Shown here piece after piece: positions 51,955-61,340 of a stretch of 64,000 bases of DNA (its first letter is position 1; each line of letters begins with the position of its first letter). Made by a program: the position numbers and the translations under genes. The DNA comes from Aurantiacibacter marinus (GTDB taxonomy: Bacteria > Pseudomonadota > Alphaproteobacteria > Sphingomonadales > Sphingomonadaceae), in NCBI RefSeq assembly GCF_001021555.1, contig NZ_LDCP01000001.1:1054001-1118000 (forward strand). Reading direction: 5' to 3'. A model generated the notes under the pieces. That model searched no databases, was not told the origin of the DNA, and was given only the letters and a program-made list of their open reading frames with translations.

Positions 51955-52161
51955 ATGCAGATCATCGTCCGCGATAACAATGTCGAACAGGCCCTCCGCG
52001 CGCTCAAGAAGAAGCTGCAGCGTGAAGGCGTGTATCGCGAGATGAAGCTGCGTCGCCACTACGAAAAGCCCAGCGAAAAGCGCGCCCGTGAAAAGGCTGC
52101 TGCGGTGCGCCGCGCCCGCAAGCTGGACCGTAAGCGTATGGAACGTGACGGCATCCGCTAA
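51955..52161 (+). CDS. rpsU: 30S ribosomal protein S21
   Basis: 68 residues with the S21 signature ([20 protein letters not shown]) and a very basic C-terminus ([20 protein letters not shown]). S21 binds the small subunit near the anti-Shine-Dalgarno region during initiation. TTGAAGGTAG lies before the ATG. It is followed by its own terminator. Confidence 0.97.
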   Translation: MQIIVRDNNVEQALRALKKKLQREGVYREMKLRRHYEKPSEKRAREKAAAVRRARKLDRKRMERDGIR

Positions 52162-52216
52162 GGCGGCATACCGATTTACCGAATCGTCTGGCTTGAAAGC
52201 TGGACATTGCTAAGCC

Positions 52217-52250
52217 AAAGGGGCGTGGAGACAGATTTCCGCGCCCCTTT
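52217..52250 (+). terminator. Terminator after rpsU
   Basis: AAAGGGGCG (52217-52225) pairs with CGCCCCTTT (52242-52250); a short T-rich GCTTTG follows. It separates rpsU from the FKBP gene. Confidence 0.75.
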
Positions 52251-52300
52251 GCTTTGCCCGGTGCAAAACTCCGGGCCCATTTTTGCAGGACCTGACCCTA

Positions 52301-52888
52301 ATGACCGAAGTCACTCGCGTACCATTGCAGCCGATCGCCAAGGGATCGCTTACGAAACTCTGGCTTGGCGTGCTCGTTGCCGTACTGGTTGCAGCAGCTA
52401 TTGCCTGGGCGGCCATGCCGAAGGGCTTGACCGTCGATACGATCACAGCGGGTGAAGGCCCCAATCCCACCGCAGAAGACGTGGTTTTCCTTCGCTACAC
52501 GGGGAAACTGGCAGATGGGACCGTGTTCGATCAGACCGAAGCAGGCGGCTGGCCCGTGCCCGGCATTCTGCCCGATGGCGCTGCGCTGCCTTTGGGCCAG
52601 ATGATCCCCGGTTTTACCGAGGCCGTGGTCCAGATGCAGAAGGGCGGCAGCTACGAAGTATTCATTCCGGCTGAAAAGGGTTATGGCGAAGATGTTCCGG
52701 CCGATGGCCCGATCCCGCCGAATTCGGATCTGTATTTCGATATCACGCTGGTTGATTTCATGTCCGAGGAAGAAGCACAGCAAAAATATATGACCATGAT
52801 GCAGGTCTTGCAGGAAGCCCAGGGTGCCGAAGGTGCGCCGGGTCAGGGAACAGCTCCGCAGCCGGTCCCGCAGCCAGCGCCGCAATAA
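52301..52888 (+). CDS. Membrane-anchored FKBP-type peptidyl-prolyl isomerase
   Basis: 195 residues from the ATG at 52301. A short cytoplasmic part and one membrane anchor (about residues 18-40, LWLGVLVAVLVAAAIAWAA) precede the FKBP domain (FLRYTGKLADGTVFDQTEAG ... PGFTEAVVQMQKGGSYEVFI ... YFDITLVDF). The active-site residues of this fold are largely present. A Pro/Gln-rich tail (TAPQPVPQPAPQ) ends the protein. It should assist folding at the periplasmic face. Three bases upstream of the next membrane-protein frame. Confidence 0.88.
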   Translation: MTEVTRVPLQPIAKGSLTKLWLGVLVAVLVAAAIAWAAMPKGLTVDTITAGEGPNPTAEDVVFLRYTGKLADGTVFDQTEAGGWPVPGILPDGAALPLGQMIPGFTEAVVQMQKGGSYEVFIPAEKGYGEDVPADGPIPPNSDLYFDITLVDFMSEEEAQQKYMTMMQVLQEAQGAEGAPGQGTAPQPVPQPAPQ

Positions 52889-52909
52889 TTTGTGAGCGGG
52901 GAGGGGGAT

Positions 52910-54649
52910 ATGGCGCAAGGCACGGCATTTGAACCCTCCACCGCGAATCCCGCCATTGTATCCCAAGGTCTGCTCGCAGACTGGCCGCTGAGGCCGTGGA
53001 TATTGGCTGCGACAGGCGGCATTGCCGGGCTTGGTGTTTACGAACTTCTGGACGGATTTACTGCAGAGCCGTGGCGCGCGGCACTGGCGGCGCTGCTGTT
53101 TTTCGGCGCGGTAGCCACAGGATTTGTTCTTCGGCCGCAAAACCTGATCGAAACCGCTGGATTCGCGCTGGGAGTCGGCGTGGTGATGGGCGGGATCGCC
53201 TATCTGGCAGTCAATGCAGGGGACAGCCGTGCGGGCGAGGAGTTTGCCTTTGCCGCCGGAGTATTCTTCTCCATCCTTGCCATTCCGTTGTTTCAGGCCG
53301 GTTTTCACCGCAAGCGCTTGGCCACCCCCTACGCCGAAACGCATTTCCATGTCTGGACCGATGCGGTCAGCGCAGGCGGCGCGTTCCTGTTCATGGGTTT
53401 GAGCTGGATGTTGTTATGGCTTTTGCACGGTCTTTTCAGCCTGATCGGCATCGAAATTATCGAAGAGCTGATCGAAACCGGCTGGTTCAGTGCGATATTT
53501 GCCGGGGCAACTTTCGGCGCGGCATTGGGTGTCCTGCGCAACCAACTGGGCATCATCGGCACATTGCAGCGCGTGGTAATGCTGGTGTTTTCACTGCTGG
53601 CCGTGCCATTTGGCCTCGCCATCATGATTTTCCTGGTGATCCTGCTGTTCTCCGGCGGCGGAGCGCTGTGGGAAGCAACCGACAGCGCGACGCCTGTCCT
53701 GCTGACCTGCGCGGTGGGCTGCTTTATCCTCTCCAATGCCGTTGTCCGGGATGATGACGAACATCGCAGCGGCAGCGCGGTGATGCAGGCTGCTGCGCTG
53801 GTGCTGGCGGTGTGCATCCTGCCGCTGACCGTGTTTGCTGCCATCAGCATGGGCATTCGGATCGACCAGTACGGCCTTGCGCCGGAACGCATCTGGGCGC
53901 TGATCGCGATCGCGATCTCCACCGCATATGGGCTAGCGTATTGGGTCGGGCTGGCACTTGGACGGCTGGGCGCGTGGAGCGATTACATACGCCGCGCAAA
54001 TCTTCATCTGGCAGTGGTCACCTGCGGTATCGCGCTGATCCTCGCCCTGCCATTGCTGGATTTCGGCGCGATTTCAGCGCGAGACCAGATCGCGCGGCTG
54101 GAAAGCGGAGAAGTTTCGGCCGAGGATTTCGACTATGCGGCCCTTCGCTGGGACTTCGGTGAAGCCGGGCGGGACGCTCTGGAAGAGCTTGTCGCCAGTC
54201 CCGACCAGCAAATTGCCGAGTTGGCGCAGGATGCGCAGATCATGGAAAGCCGGCCCTATGGTCGCCGGACGCAAGCAGACCGGCGCGAGATTGCTGAGGC
54301 ATTGGATTACGGCGATCTCGGCGAAACCGCGCGCGCCGCCGTTGCCGCCTACGTCCGGGACGAGATTTTTCAGTGCGCCGAGGGTTGCCGCGCAGTTTCC
54401 CTCGGCCAGACAGACGGCGGCGAATTGATCGCTCTGCTATCGGATGCCGAATACGAGCGACCCAAATTGCTGCTGGTTGGGCCGGACAGCGAAAAAGCGG
54501 TTCCACAATTTGTTCGTGACGGCCGCTTGATGGGCGATGTGGCGATTGAAGAAGGGCCCGGAGGCGCTGGCGGCCAAGTGGAATTGCGCCCATTTGAAGG
54601 TCAACAGCTTTACGTTGACGGCAAGCCCGCCAGCGAGCCTTTCAAATAG
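52910..54649 (+). CDS. DUF4153 multi-pass membrane protein
   Basis: About 579 residues. The ATG at 52910 follows GGGGAGGGGGAT closely; a GTG at 52892 is less likely. About ten membrane helices occupy residues 25-400 (for example WLLHGLFSLIGIEIIEELIE among the loops), then a soluble C-terminal domain of about 180 residues rich in acidic positions. It matches the DUF4153 family of unknown function. Follows the FKBP gene by 21 bases, so probably co-transcribed. Confidence 0.8.
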   Translation: MAQGTAFEPSTANPAIVSQGLLADWPLRPWILAATGGIAGLGVYELLDGFTAEPWRAALAALLFFGAVATGFVLRPQNLIETAGFALGVGVVMGGIAYLAVNAGDSRAGEEFAFAAGVFFSILAIPLFQAGFHRKRLATPYAETHFHVWTDAVSAGGAFLFMGLSWMLLWLLHGLFSLIGIEIIEELIETGWFSAIFAGATFGAALGVLRNQLGIIGTLQRVVMLVFSLLAVPFGLAIMIFLVILLFSGGGALWEATDSATPVLLTCAVGCFILSNAVVRDDDEHRSGSAVMQAAALVLAVCILPLTVFAAISMGIRIDQYGLAPERIWALIAIAISTAYGLAYWVGLALGRLGAWSDYIRRANLHLAVVTCGIALILALPLLDFGAISARDQIARLESGEVSAEDFDYAALRWDFGEAGRDALEELVASPDQQIAELAQDAQIMESRPYGRRTQADRREIAEALDYGDLGETARAAVAAYVRDEIFQCAEGCRAVSLGQTDGGELIALLSDAEYERPKLLLVGPDSEKAVPQFVRDGRLMGDVAIEEGPGGAGGQVELRPFEGQQLYVDGKPASEPFK

Positions 54650-54697
54650 GCGCTAAGACCGCTTGAAGCGCATCCCGTGCGCCGCTAGTGCGAAGGC

Positions 54698-55000
54698 ATG
54701 TCTGTTACCCGAGAAGAAGTGGCGAAAATCGCCCAGTTGGCACGCATAAAGATGGGCGAGGGCGACCTCGACCATCTCGTGCCCGAATTCAACAAGATCC
54801 TGGAATGGGTCGAACAGCTGGGAGAGGTCGATACCGCCGGTGTCGAACCGATGACCGCTGTGATCGACCAGAAATTGCGCCTGCGCGATGATGTGATCGA
54901 TGCCGATCCTAAAACCGGCGGCGGTCGCCGCGATGATGTGCTGGCAAATGCTCCGGCGGCAGAGCACGGCTTTTACGGCGTGCCCAAGGTGATCGAATAA
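54698..55000 (+). CDS. gatC: Asp-tRNA(Asn)/Glu-tRNA(Gln) amidotransferase subunit C
   Basis: 100 residues, GatC family ([20 protein letters not shown] ... [19 protein letters not shown]). It stabilises the GatA-GatB complex that converts misacylated Glu-tRNA(Gln) or Asp-tRNA(Asn) to the amide form. The stop shares one base with the gatA start (TAATG). Confidence 0.95.
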   Translation: MSVTREEVAKIAQLARIKMGEGDLDHLVPEFNKILEWVEQLGEVDTAGVEPMTAVIDQKLRLRDDVIDADPKTGGGRRDDVLANAPAAEHGFYGVPKVIE

Positions 55001-56493
55001 TGCCAAGAACCGAAAATGACTTTACGCAGCTTGGCATCCGCGAAATCCGCGATGGCGTGGCGGGCGGCGATTTTACCGCGCGCGAAGTGGCCGAAAGCCT
55101 CAACGCTGCCGTCGAAGCAGCCACCAGCCTCAACGCCTTTATCGTCACCACGCCGGAAAAGGCGCTGGAAGCTGCCGATGCCACCGATGCCGCGCGCGCG
55201 GCTGGCAAGGCGCTTGGCCCGATGGCGGGTGTGCCGATTGGCATGAAGGATTTGTTCTGCACCAACGGCGTGCAGACGACAGCTGCCAGCCACATCCTCG
55301 AAGGCTTCATTCCGCATTACGAAAGCACTGTCTCGGCCAATCTCTGGGCGGCAGGTGCGGGGATGCTGGGCAAGCTGAATTTGGACCAGTTCGCGATGGG
55401 CTCGTCGAACGAGACATCCTATTTCGGCAATGTATCCTCCCCGTGGCGCAAGGCGGGCAGCAATGCCCCGATGAGCCCGGGCGGTTCTTCGGGCGGTTCC
55501 TCCTCCGCAATTGCCGCGCGGCTTTGCCCGGCGGCGACCGGCACCGATACCGGCGGTTCAATCCGCCAGCCCGCTGCGTTCACCGGGATTTGCGGCATCA
55601 AGCCGACCTATGGCCGGTGTTCGCGCTGGGGCGTTGTGGCGTTTGCCAGCAGCCTCGATCAGGCCGGACCGATGGCCCGGAGCGTAGAGGATTGCGCGAT
55701 CATGCTTGGCGCGATGGCGGGGTTCGATCCGAAAGATTCAACCAGCCTAGATGCGCCAGTGCCCGACTGGTTCGGCAATCTCGATGCCGATATGCGCGGC
55801 AAGAAAGTCGGCATTCCGCGCGAATACCGCATGGAAGGCACCGATCAGGCAATTCTGGACAGTTGGGACCGCGGGGCGGAGTGGCTGCGCGATGCTGGCG
55901 CGGAAATCGTCGATGTCAGCTTGCCGCACACCAAATATGCGCTGCCGGCCTATTACATTGTCGCTCCGGCGGAAGCGTCCAGCAATCTCGCTCGCTATGA
56001 CGGCGTGCGGTACGGCCTGCGCGATCTGCCAGATGGCGCTGGCTTGCAGGATATGTACGCCGCCACCCGCGCCGCCGGTTTCGGTGACGAGGTAAAGCGC
56101 CGCGTGATGCTCGGCACCTATGTGCTGAGCGCAGGCTTCTATGATGCCTATTACACGCAGGCGATGAAGGTGCGCACACTGGTGCAGCGAGATTTCGACG
56201 CGGCGTTCGAGCAATGCGACGTGATCCTCGCGCCGACCACGCCGACCGCCAGCTTCCCGCTGAATTCGCTCAATGATGATCCGCTGACGATGTATCTGAA
56301 CGACGTGTTCGCCGTGCCTGCTTCGCTGGCTGGCCTGCCCGCGATGAGCGTGCCCGCAACGCTGACCGAAGACGGCCTGCCGCTCGGCCTGCAAATCGTA
56401 GGCCGAGCGATGGACGAGCAGAGCGTGCTGAACGCCGGTCTGGCGATTGAGCAGCGTGCCGGATTCACTGCGCAGCCGGAGAAATGGTGGTGA
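55000..56493 (+). CDS. gatA: Asp-tRNA(Asn)/Glu-tRNA(Gln) amidotransferase subunit A
   Basis: 497 residues, amidase-signature enzyme supplying ammonia from glutamine. The Ser-cisSer-Lys catalytic triad is present: PIGMKDLFC with the Lys, then the Ser-rich [13 protein letters not shown], then [16 protein letters not shown]. Its start overlaps gatC by one base and its end overlaps a small open reading frame by ten bases. Confidence 0.97.
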   Translation: MPRTENDFTQLGIREIRDGVAGGDFTAREVAESLNAAVEAATSLNAFIVTTPEKALEAADATDAARAAGKALGPMAGVPIGMKDLFCTNGVQTTAASHILEGFIPHYESTVSANLWAAGAGMLGKLNLDQFAMGSSNETSYFGNVSSPWRKAGSNAPMSPGGSSGGSSSAIAARLCPAATGTDTGGSIRQPAAFTGICGIKPTYGRCSRWGVVAFASSLDQAGPMARSVEDCAIMLGAMAGFDPKDSTSLDAPVPDWFGNLDADMRGKKVGIPREYRMEGTDQAILDSWDRGAEWLRDAGAEIVDVSLPHTKYALPAYYIVAPAEASSNLARYDGVRYGLRDLPDGAGLQDMYAATRAAGFGDEVKRRVMLGTYVLSAGFYDAYYTQAMKVRTLVQRDFDAAFEQCDVILAPTTPTASFPLNSLNDDPLTMYLNDVFAVPASLAGLPAMSVPATLTEDGLPLGLQIVGRAMDEQSVLNAGLAIEQRAGFTAQPEKWW

Positions 56494-56630
56494 CCTCCGA
56501 GGCGATAACACTGATCGCGGGGCTCGCGGTCACTATCGTCGCCGTCCTGGTGCCCGCCTTCCTATCACGCCGCATCAAGCACGGTGAGGCGCGTTTCGAC
56601 AAAGACGGAAAGTTGATCGACAATGAGTAA
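56484..56630 (+). CDS. Short single-helix membrane protein between gatA and gatB
   Basis: 48 codons from the ATG at 56484 (or GTG at 56487 or 56490), CCGGAG directly upstream. It overlaps the end of gatA by ten bases and the start of gatB by eight. The product has one hydrophobic helix ([20 protein letters not shown], residues 8-27) then a charged cytoplasmic tail ([20 protein letters not shown]). The fit to both neighbours, the absence of any spare bases and the membrane-protein composition support a real gene. No recognised family; any link to the amidotransferase is unproven. Confidence 0.6.
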   Translation: MVVTSEAITLIAGLAVTIVAVLVPAFLSRRIKHGEARFDKDGKLIDNE

Positions 56631-58122
56631 CTACCGCATTCACGGCGCAACGGGCGATTGGGAGATCGTTGTCGGTCTCGAAGTCCATGCGCAGGTCACT
56701 TCCAACGCGAAGCTGTTCTCGGGCGCGTCCACGCAGTTCGGGGCAGAACCCAACACGCAGGTCAGCCTGGTGGACGCCGCAATGCCGGGGATGCTGCCCG
56801 TGCCCAACCGCGAATGCGTCCGCCAAGCGGTGCGCACCGGAATGGCTATTGAAGCGGAAATCCACAAATGGAGCCGGTTCGACCGGAAGAACTACTTCTA
56901 CGCTGATCTGCCGCAGGGCTACCAGATCAGCCAACTGTACCACCCCATCGTGGGCAAGGGCGCACTGACCATTGAAGCTGATGAGAAGGCCGGAATCCCC
57001 GAAGACCGCACCATCGGGATTGAGCGCATTCATATCGAGCAGGACGCGGGCAAGCTGATGCATGATCAGCACCCGACCATGTCTTATGTCGATCTCAACC
57101 GCGTCGGTGTCGCGCTGATGGAAATCGTCAGCGATCCCGATATGACTTCGCCCGCAGAGGCCGGGGCCTATGTGCGCAAATTGCGCGCCATCCTGCGCTA
57201 TGTCGGCAGCTGCGATGGTAATATGGAAGAAGGCTCCATGCGCGCAGACGTGAATGTCAGCGTGCGCCGTGTCGGCGATACAGAGCTTGGCACGCGGACC
57301 GAGACGAAGAACGTCAATTCCGTGCGCTTCGTGATGCAGACCATCGAACATGAGGCGCAGCGCCAGGTCAATGTGCTGGAAGACGGCGGCACAATCGTGC
57401 AGGAAACGCGCCTGTTCGATCCAGGCACAGGCACCACGCGGTCCATGCGGTCCAAGGAAGACGCGCATGATTATCGGTATTTCCCCGATCCCGACCTGCT
57501 GCCGCTGGAACTGGACGATGAATTTCTGGAGGCCTGCCGCGCCAGCCTGCCGGAACTGCCCGATGCCAAGCGGCTGCGGTACGAAAACGAACTCGGCCTG
57601 ACGCCGTACAACGCTCGCGAACTGACCGCTGATGTGGAAGTGTTTGCGCGCTTTGAAACGCTGCTGGGTGAAACCGCGAGTGCGATCGGCAAGCCAGAAG
57701 CCAAGGTGGCTACGCAGGTGGCAAACTGGGCGCTCTCGGTCGCTCCGGGTGTGGTGAAGTCCTTGGGTGACGAGGCTGATGTAAGCCATGGCACTGCCGC
57801 GCGGCAGGCTGCCATCCTCAAGATGCAGGATGCGGGCGAGATTTCCGGCGGACAGGCCAAGGAAATCTACGAGATCGTCCTGAAGACCGGCCGCGAGCCG
57901 GACGAGATTGCCGACACTGAGGGCCTGAAGCAGGTCAGCGACACTGGCGCGATCGAAGCCGCTATCGACGCGATCATTGCCGGCAACGGCGACAAGGTGG
58001 AGCAGTACAAGGGCGGCAAGGACAAGCTGTTCGGCTTCTTCGTCGGCCAAACGATGAAGGCCATGCAGGGCAAGGCCAACCCGGCGGTGGTTAACCAGAT
58101 CCTGAAGGACAAGCTGGGCTGA
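56623..58122 (+). CDS. gatB: Asp-tRNA(Asn)/Glu-tRNA(Gln) amidotransferase subunit B
   Basis: 499 residues; binds the misacylated tRNA and activates it. The PET112 family core motifs are [36 protein letters not shown] and [12 protein letters not shown]; the C-terminal tail domain ([20 protein letters not shown]) contacts tRNA. The start overlaps the small membrane ORF by eight bases. Confidence 0.97.
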   Translation: MSNYRIHGATGDWEIVVGLEVHAQVTSNAKLFSGASTQFGAEPNTQVSLVDAAMPGMLPVPNRECVRQAVRTGMAIEAEIHKWSRFDRKNYFYADLPQGYQISQLYHPIVGKGALTIEADEKAGIPEDRTIGIERIHIEQDAGKLMHDQHPTMSYVDLNRVGVALMEIVSDPDMTSPAEAGAYVRKLRAILRYVGSCDGNMEEGSMRADVNVSVRRVGDTELGTRTETKNVNSVRFVMQTIEHEAQRQVNVLEDGGTIVQETRLFDPGTGTTRSMRSKEDAHDYRYFPDPDLLPLELDDEFLEACRASLPELPDAKRLRYENELGLTPYNARELTADVEVFARFETLLGETASAIGKPEAKVATQVANWALSVAPGVVKSLGDEADVSHGTAARQAAILKMQDAGEISGGQAKEIYEIVLKTGREPDEIADTEGLKQVSDTGAIEAAIDAIIAGNGDKVEQYKGGKDKLFGFFVGQTMKAMQGKANPAVVNQILKDKLG

Positions 58123-58169
58123 GTGTTCTTCAAAAGAGGCCGCCTTTTCGCCGCCGTGCTACGCGCGTC

Positions 58170-59066
58170 GTGGTGGTCGCTGCATTGGTACTGGTCATCG
58201 GTGAACTCACGGCTCGTTATGTCATCGGCCTTGGCACCCCGCCGCTGACTATTGTTGACGAGGTGACAGAATATCGGTTTGCCCCAAACCAGGACGTGAC
58301 GAGGTTCCATAACCGCCAGCTTTACAATGAATTTTCCATGCGCAGCCCGCCGCTCGATCAAGTCAGCGCTGACAGGCGCGTGATTGTGCTGGGTGATTCC
58401 GTAATTAATGGCGGCGGCTTGACCGATCATTCGGACCTCGCGACCACCATCGCTTCGAACGATGCGATATTCTTTGGCAACGCGAGCGCGGGAAGCTGGG
58501 GACCTGCCAATCTGGCTGGTTGGATAGAGCGGTTCGGTTATGCTGGCGCCGATAGCGCGGTTCTGGTGCTGAATTCGAAAGATCTCAACGATATCCCGAG
58601 CTTCGACCCCCTTGATTCCCTGGATTATCCGGTCGAGAAACCGGTATCTGCATTTGGCGAGCTGATTACCCGGTACCTCCTGCCGGAGTTCGGCTGGCGC
58701 AGTGAGGCGGAGCCCCGCAGACAAGCCAGAGCTCGGTCGGGAGCTGGCGAGATCGAGATCGCGCGATTGATGGACCGGTTCAGAGAAGATGGGGTGCCAC
58801 TATGCATTGTGCATAACCCGATGCGCAGGGAACTTCTGGCAGAAATCCTTCCGGCGGGCGTGCGCCTGCAGGAACTCTTCAAAGAGCGGGGAGTGCCGGT
58901 CATCTCGGCCCGGGATGTCTACCGCACACAGAATGAAAGTGGCGCAGACCTTTACCGCGACGACATACATCTCAATGCCGAGGGTCAACGCGCATTGGCG
59001 CCTTTGCTGATCGATTGTGCAGCAGCTGCACAGGTCCCTTCACCACCGCCAAATCAAACAAGGTAA
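58170..59066 (+). CDS. SGNH/GDSL-like hydrolase, membrane-anchored; 5' end uncertain
   Basis: About 298 residues from the GTG at 58170. Residues 1-20 (VVAALVLVIGELTARYVIG) form a membrane anchor. The SGNH nucleophile block is VIVLGDSVINGGG and the Asp-His block is DDIHLNAEGQ, so a lipase/esterase or acyl-transfer role is possible. The start is doubtful: GTG at 58170 has no ribosome-binding site and leaves the helix without its usual basic N-terminus, whereas a GTG at 58123, one base after the gatB stop, encodes a plausible basic leader (FFKRGRLFAAVLRA) in another frame. A single-base frameshift near 58165 would join them. Confidence 0.6.
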   Translation: MVVAALVLVIGELTARYVIGLGTPPLTIVDEVTEYRFAPNQDVTRFHNRQLYNEFSMRSPPLDQVSADRRVIVLGDSVINGGGLTDHSDLATTIASNDAIFFGNASAGSWGPANLAGWIERFGYAGADSAVLVLNSKDLNDIPSFDPLDSLDYPVEKPVSAFGELITRYLLPEFGWRSEAEPRRQARARSGAGEIEIARLMDRFREDGVPLCIVHNPMRRELLAEILPAGVRLQELFKERGVPVISARDVYRTQNESGADLYRDDIHLNAEGQRALAPLLIDCAAAAQVPSPPPNQTR

Positions 59067-59536
59067 TTCCCATTACGCCCGCAATTGTCCTCGTTCATCC
59101 GGAAATAGCCGGAAATACCGGTTCCATCGGGCGCACCTGCGTGGCGCTCGATATGGAACTGGTGCTGGTGCGTCCCTACGGGTTCGAGATTACCGATACG
59201 CGGGTGAAGCGGGCAGGGCTGGATTACTGGCAGCACGTGCGGCTGGCCGAATTCGATAGCTGGGATGCGTTTGTAGCGGAGCGGACGCCGCGCGAGGATC
59301 AGCTTTTCCTGTTCGAGGATGACGGACCGCGCAGCTTTTATGAGCCCGATTATCCCGATGATGCCTATCTGGTGTTCGGCTGCGAGACGAAGGGATTGCC
59401 GCCCGAAATCCGGGAGCCATATCAAACCCGTGAATTCCGTCTGCCGATGCGTTCACCGCATATCCGATCGCTTAATCTGGCAAGCACGGTGACGGCGGTT
59501 GCCTATCAGGCCTTGAGAGGCACGCTTTCTACATAA
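59015..59536 (+). CDS. trmL: tRNA (cytidine/uridine-34 2'-O) methyltransferase TrmL
   Basis: SpoU-family (SPOUT) methyltransferase: PEIAGNTGSIGRTCVALDM at the N-terminus, LVFGCETKGLPPEI and the SAM-knot MRSPHIRSLNLASTVTAVAY at the C-terminus. TrmL methylates the wobble base of tRNA-Leu isoacceptors. The only canonical in-frame start is a TTG at 59015, but the conserved protein begins about 20 codons later; an ATT at 59072, eight bases after AAGG, gives the expected N-terminus (TPAIVLVHPEIAGN). The start is therefore ambiguous. Its end overlaps the converging kinase gene by 31 bases. Confidence 0.85.
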   Translation: MCSSCTGPFTTAKSNKVIPITPAIVLVHPEIAGNTGSIGRTCVALDMELVLVRPYGFEITDTRVKRAGLDYWQHVRLAEFDSWDAFVAERTPREDQLFLFEDDGPRSFYEPDYPDDAYLVFGCETKGLPPEIREPYQTREFRLPMRSPHIRSLNLASTVTAVAYQALRGTLST

Positions 59537-60921
59537 GGCCGCACCAGGTCGCGCACATGCACCTTCGCCTTGAAGCGTGCGCCCAGCAACGCCGTGCCGC
59601 TGATCTTGCGCTGGACGAAAAGCATTTCCACGGGCGGGATGTGCCAGGTGGATTTGTCCGCTGCCATTTCCATGCCTTCATCGCGCAAGACGGACACGAA
59701 GCCGCGGTCGCCGAAGTCGAAGGGGCCGGCTCGGTTCATTTCCTCTATTATCGTGTCGATCATCAAATTGACCCGGTCTGCGTGATTGTCGACCGCGCCC
59801 TGCGGCAGATAGCCCGCCTCCAGCGCCGCCTTGCGCGCTCCGTCACGGTCTTGCGCCAGGCCAGCAGCCATCAGCTTGCGGTAATCCTCGGCGATGACCG
59901 GATCGACATCGCGCGTGGCCCCGAAATCGAGCAGCACCAGCTTGCCGGTATCCGGCTGGAAGCGGTAATTGGCGAAGTTGGGATCGGTTTGCATCACGCC
60001 GAATTCGAACATTTCGCGCAACACCAGCGTGATGATCGCGGTTGTCACGCGGTTGCGTTCGTCCTGCGGTGCCTCGTCCAGCACTTCGATCGGCTTGCCG
60101 GGTAGGAAGTCCATCGCCAGCACGCGGCCGGTTGAAAATTCTTCTGCAATGGCAGGCACCAGGAAATCGTCATGGCCTTCCAGACGCGCACGGTACCGCA
60201 TCATTTCCGCGCCTTCGCGCTCGTAATCCGCCTCCTCATGCAATTGCCGCTTTGCCTCTGCCAGCAATGGCGAGAAATCGAGTTCCCTGGGCAGCAGGCC
60301 GGAAATGCGCAGCAGGGTGGCGACATTGTCTACATCGGCGTCGATGCTTTCCTTCACGCCGGGATATTGCACCTTGATCGCCAGCTCGCGCCCGTCCTTC
60401 GTCACGGCACGGTGGACTTGCCCGATGGAAGCGGCAGCGATGGGGCGCGGGTTGAATTTGGCAAATCGGCCGAGCCAGCCCTTGCCCCATTCCTTGTCCA
60501 GTACATCGCGCAGCTGATTGGGGGGCATCCGATCAGCTTGTTCGCGCACGCGGGCGAGGATATCGGCAAGTTCTGGCGGCAGCATATCGCCAGCGTCCAT
60601 GCTGATCATCTGGCCCATTTTCATCGCCGCGCCGCGCAAGTGTGACAGACGATCCGCCAGCCGTTTGGCATTGCCCGGCGTCAACATCGCATCGCGCAGT
60701 CGCGGGCGTTCTCCGCGTGAAAGCTGGCGCGCACCTTCGGCCAGCATTCCGCCAGCAACGCCGCCTGCAAGCCTGCCGAAAGCACCAATGCGTCCAGCGC
60801 GGCTGCTCGGCACTTTGCGGCTGCGGTGGTCGTTAGCGTCAGGGCCTTGTGGCGTATCGTCGTCCAAGCGGTCATCTCCTGCCCACACAAGCGAAAGGGG
60901 CGGCGGGTCTATTCCCGTCAC
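59506..60921 (-). CDS. ABC1/UbiB-family atypical kinase
   Basis: 471 residues from a GTG start. The family motifs KMGQMISMDAGDMLPPELAD (KxGQ motif), the Ala-rich AAASIGQVH in place of a Gly-rich loop, IKVQYPGV, then DPNFANYR and DFGATR are present. UbiB/COQ8 proteins support ubiquinone biosynthesis; related ABC1 proteins have other roles. No C-terminal membrane helices are evident here, so it may be a soluble ABC1-type kinase rather than UbiB itself. Converges with trmL. Confidence 0.85.
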   Translation of the reverse strand: MTGIDPPPLSLVWAGDDRLDDDTPQGPDANDHRSRKVPSSRAGRIGAFGRLAGGVAGGMLAEGARQLSRGERPRLRDAMLTPGNAKRLADRLSHLRGAAMKMGQMISMDAGDMLPPELADILARVREQADRMPPNQLRDVLDKEWGKGWLGRFAKFNPRPIAAASIGQVHRAVTKDGRELAIKVQYPGVKESIDADVDNVATLLRISGLLPRELDFSPLLAEAKRQLHEEADYEREGAEMMRYRARLEGHDDFLVPAIAEEFSTGRVLAMDFLPGKPIEVLDEAPQDERNRVTTAIITLVLREMFEFGVMQTDPNFANYRFQPDTGKLVLLDFGATRDVDPVIAEDYRKLMAAGLAQDRDGARKAALEAGYLPQGAVDNHADRVNLMIDTIIEEMNRAGPFDFGDRGFVSVLRDEGMEMAADKSTWHIPPVEMLFVQRKISGTALLGARFKAKVHVRDLVRPYVESVPLKA

Positions 60922-60983
60922 CCATTCGCAAATTCGGGCTGCCGTGGCGAGCAGGGCTTAGGTCCGCCCCGCCGCGCAGGGCA

Positions 60984-61295
60984 TCAGGCTTGCTGGCGTT
61001 TCGCCGTCAGCGGCATCTTGCCCATCATGCCCGCATCAATCGTGCCGGTCACATCGTCACCGTCGACCGTTGCTTCGCAATCCAGCGTCATCGGCAGCGG
61101 CATGCTCATCTTCATCTTCCAGGACAGCGTGTTGCCGCTGATAGTGCCGTCATTGATGTCCATCGCGCCAAGCGAGCCGTTGAGCGAGCCTGTGAAGCTG
61201 GTTCCGCTGTCATCCGGCACCACGATCATCGTGCCCTTTTGTTCGCCCATCGGGCTGTTGACCACGAAATCATAAGTACCGCCGACATTGCTCAT
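60984..61295 (-). CDS. Small beta-rich hypothetical protein
   Basis: 103 residues; no signal peptide, no recognised domain. The sequence is rich in alternating Gly/Ser/Thr strands (NSPMGEQKGTMIVVPDDSGT and SGNTLSWKMKMSMPLPMTLD), consistent with a calycin-like beta barrel. It lies between the ABC1 kinase and the M16 protease on the same strand, 45 bases from the latter. Function unknown. Confidence 0.65.
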   Translation of the reverse strand: MSNVGGTYDFVVNSPMGEQKGTMIVVPDDSGTSFTGSLNGSLGAMDINDGTISGNTLSWKMKMSMPLPMTLDCEATVDGDDVTGTIDAGMMGKMPLTAKRQQA

Positions 61296-61340
61296 TATTC
61301 TCTCCTGAAGGGTGTTTCGGTCGTGTTGTGCAGGCGGCCC

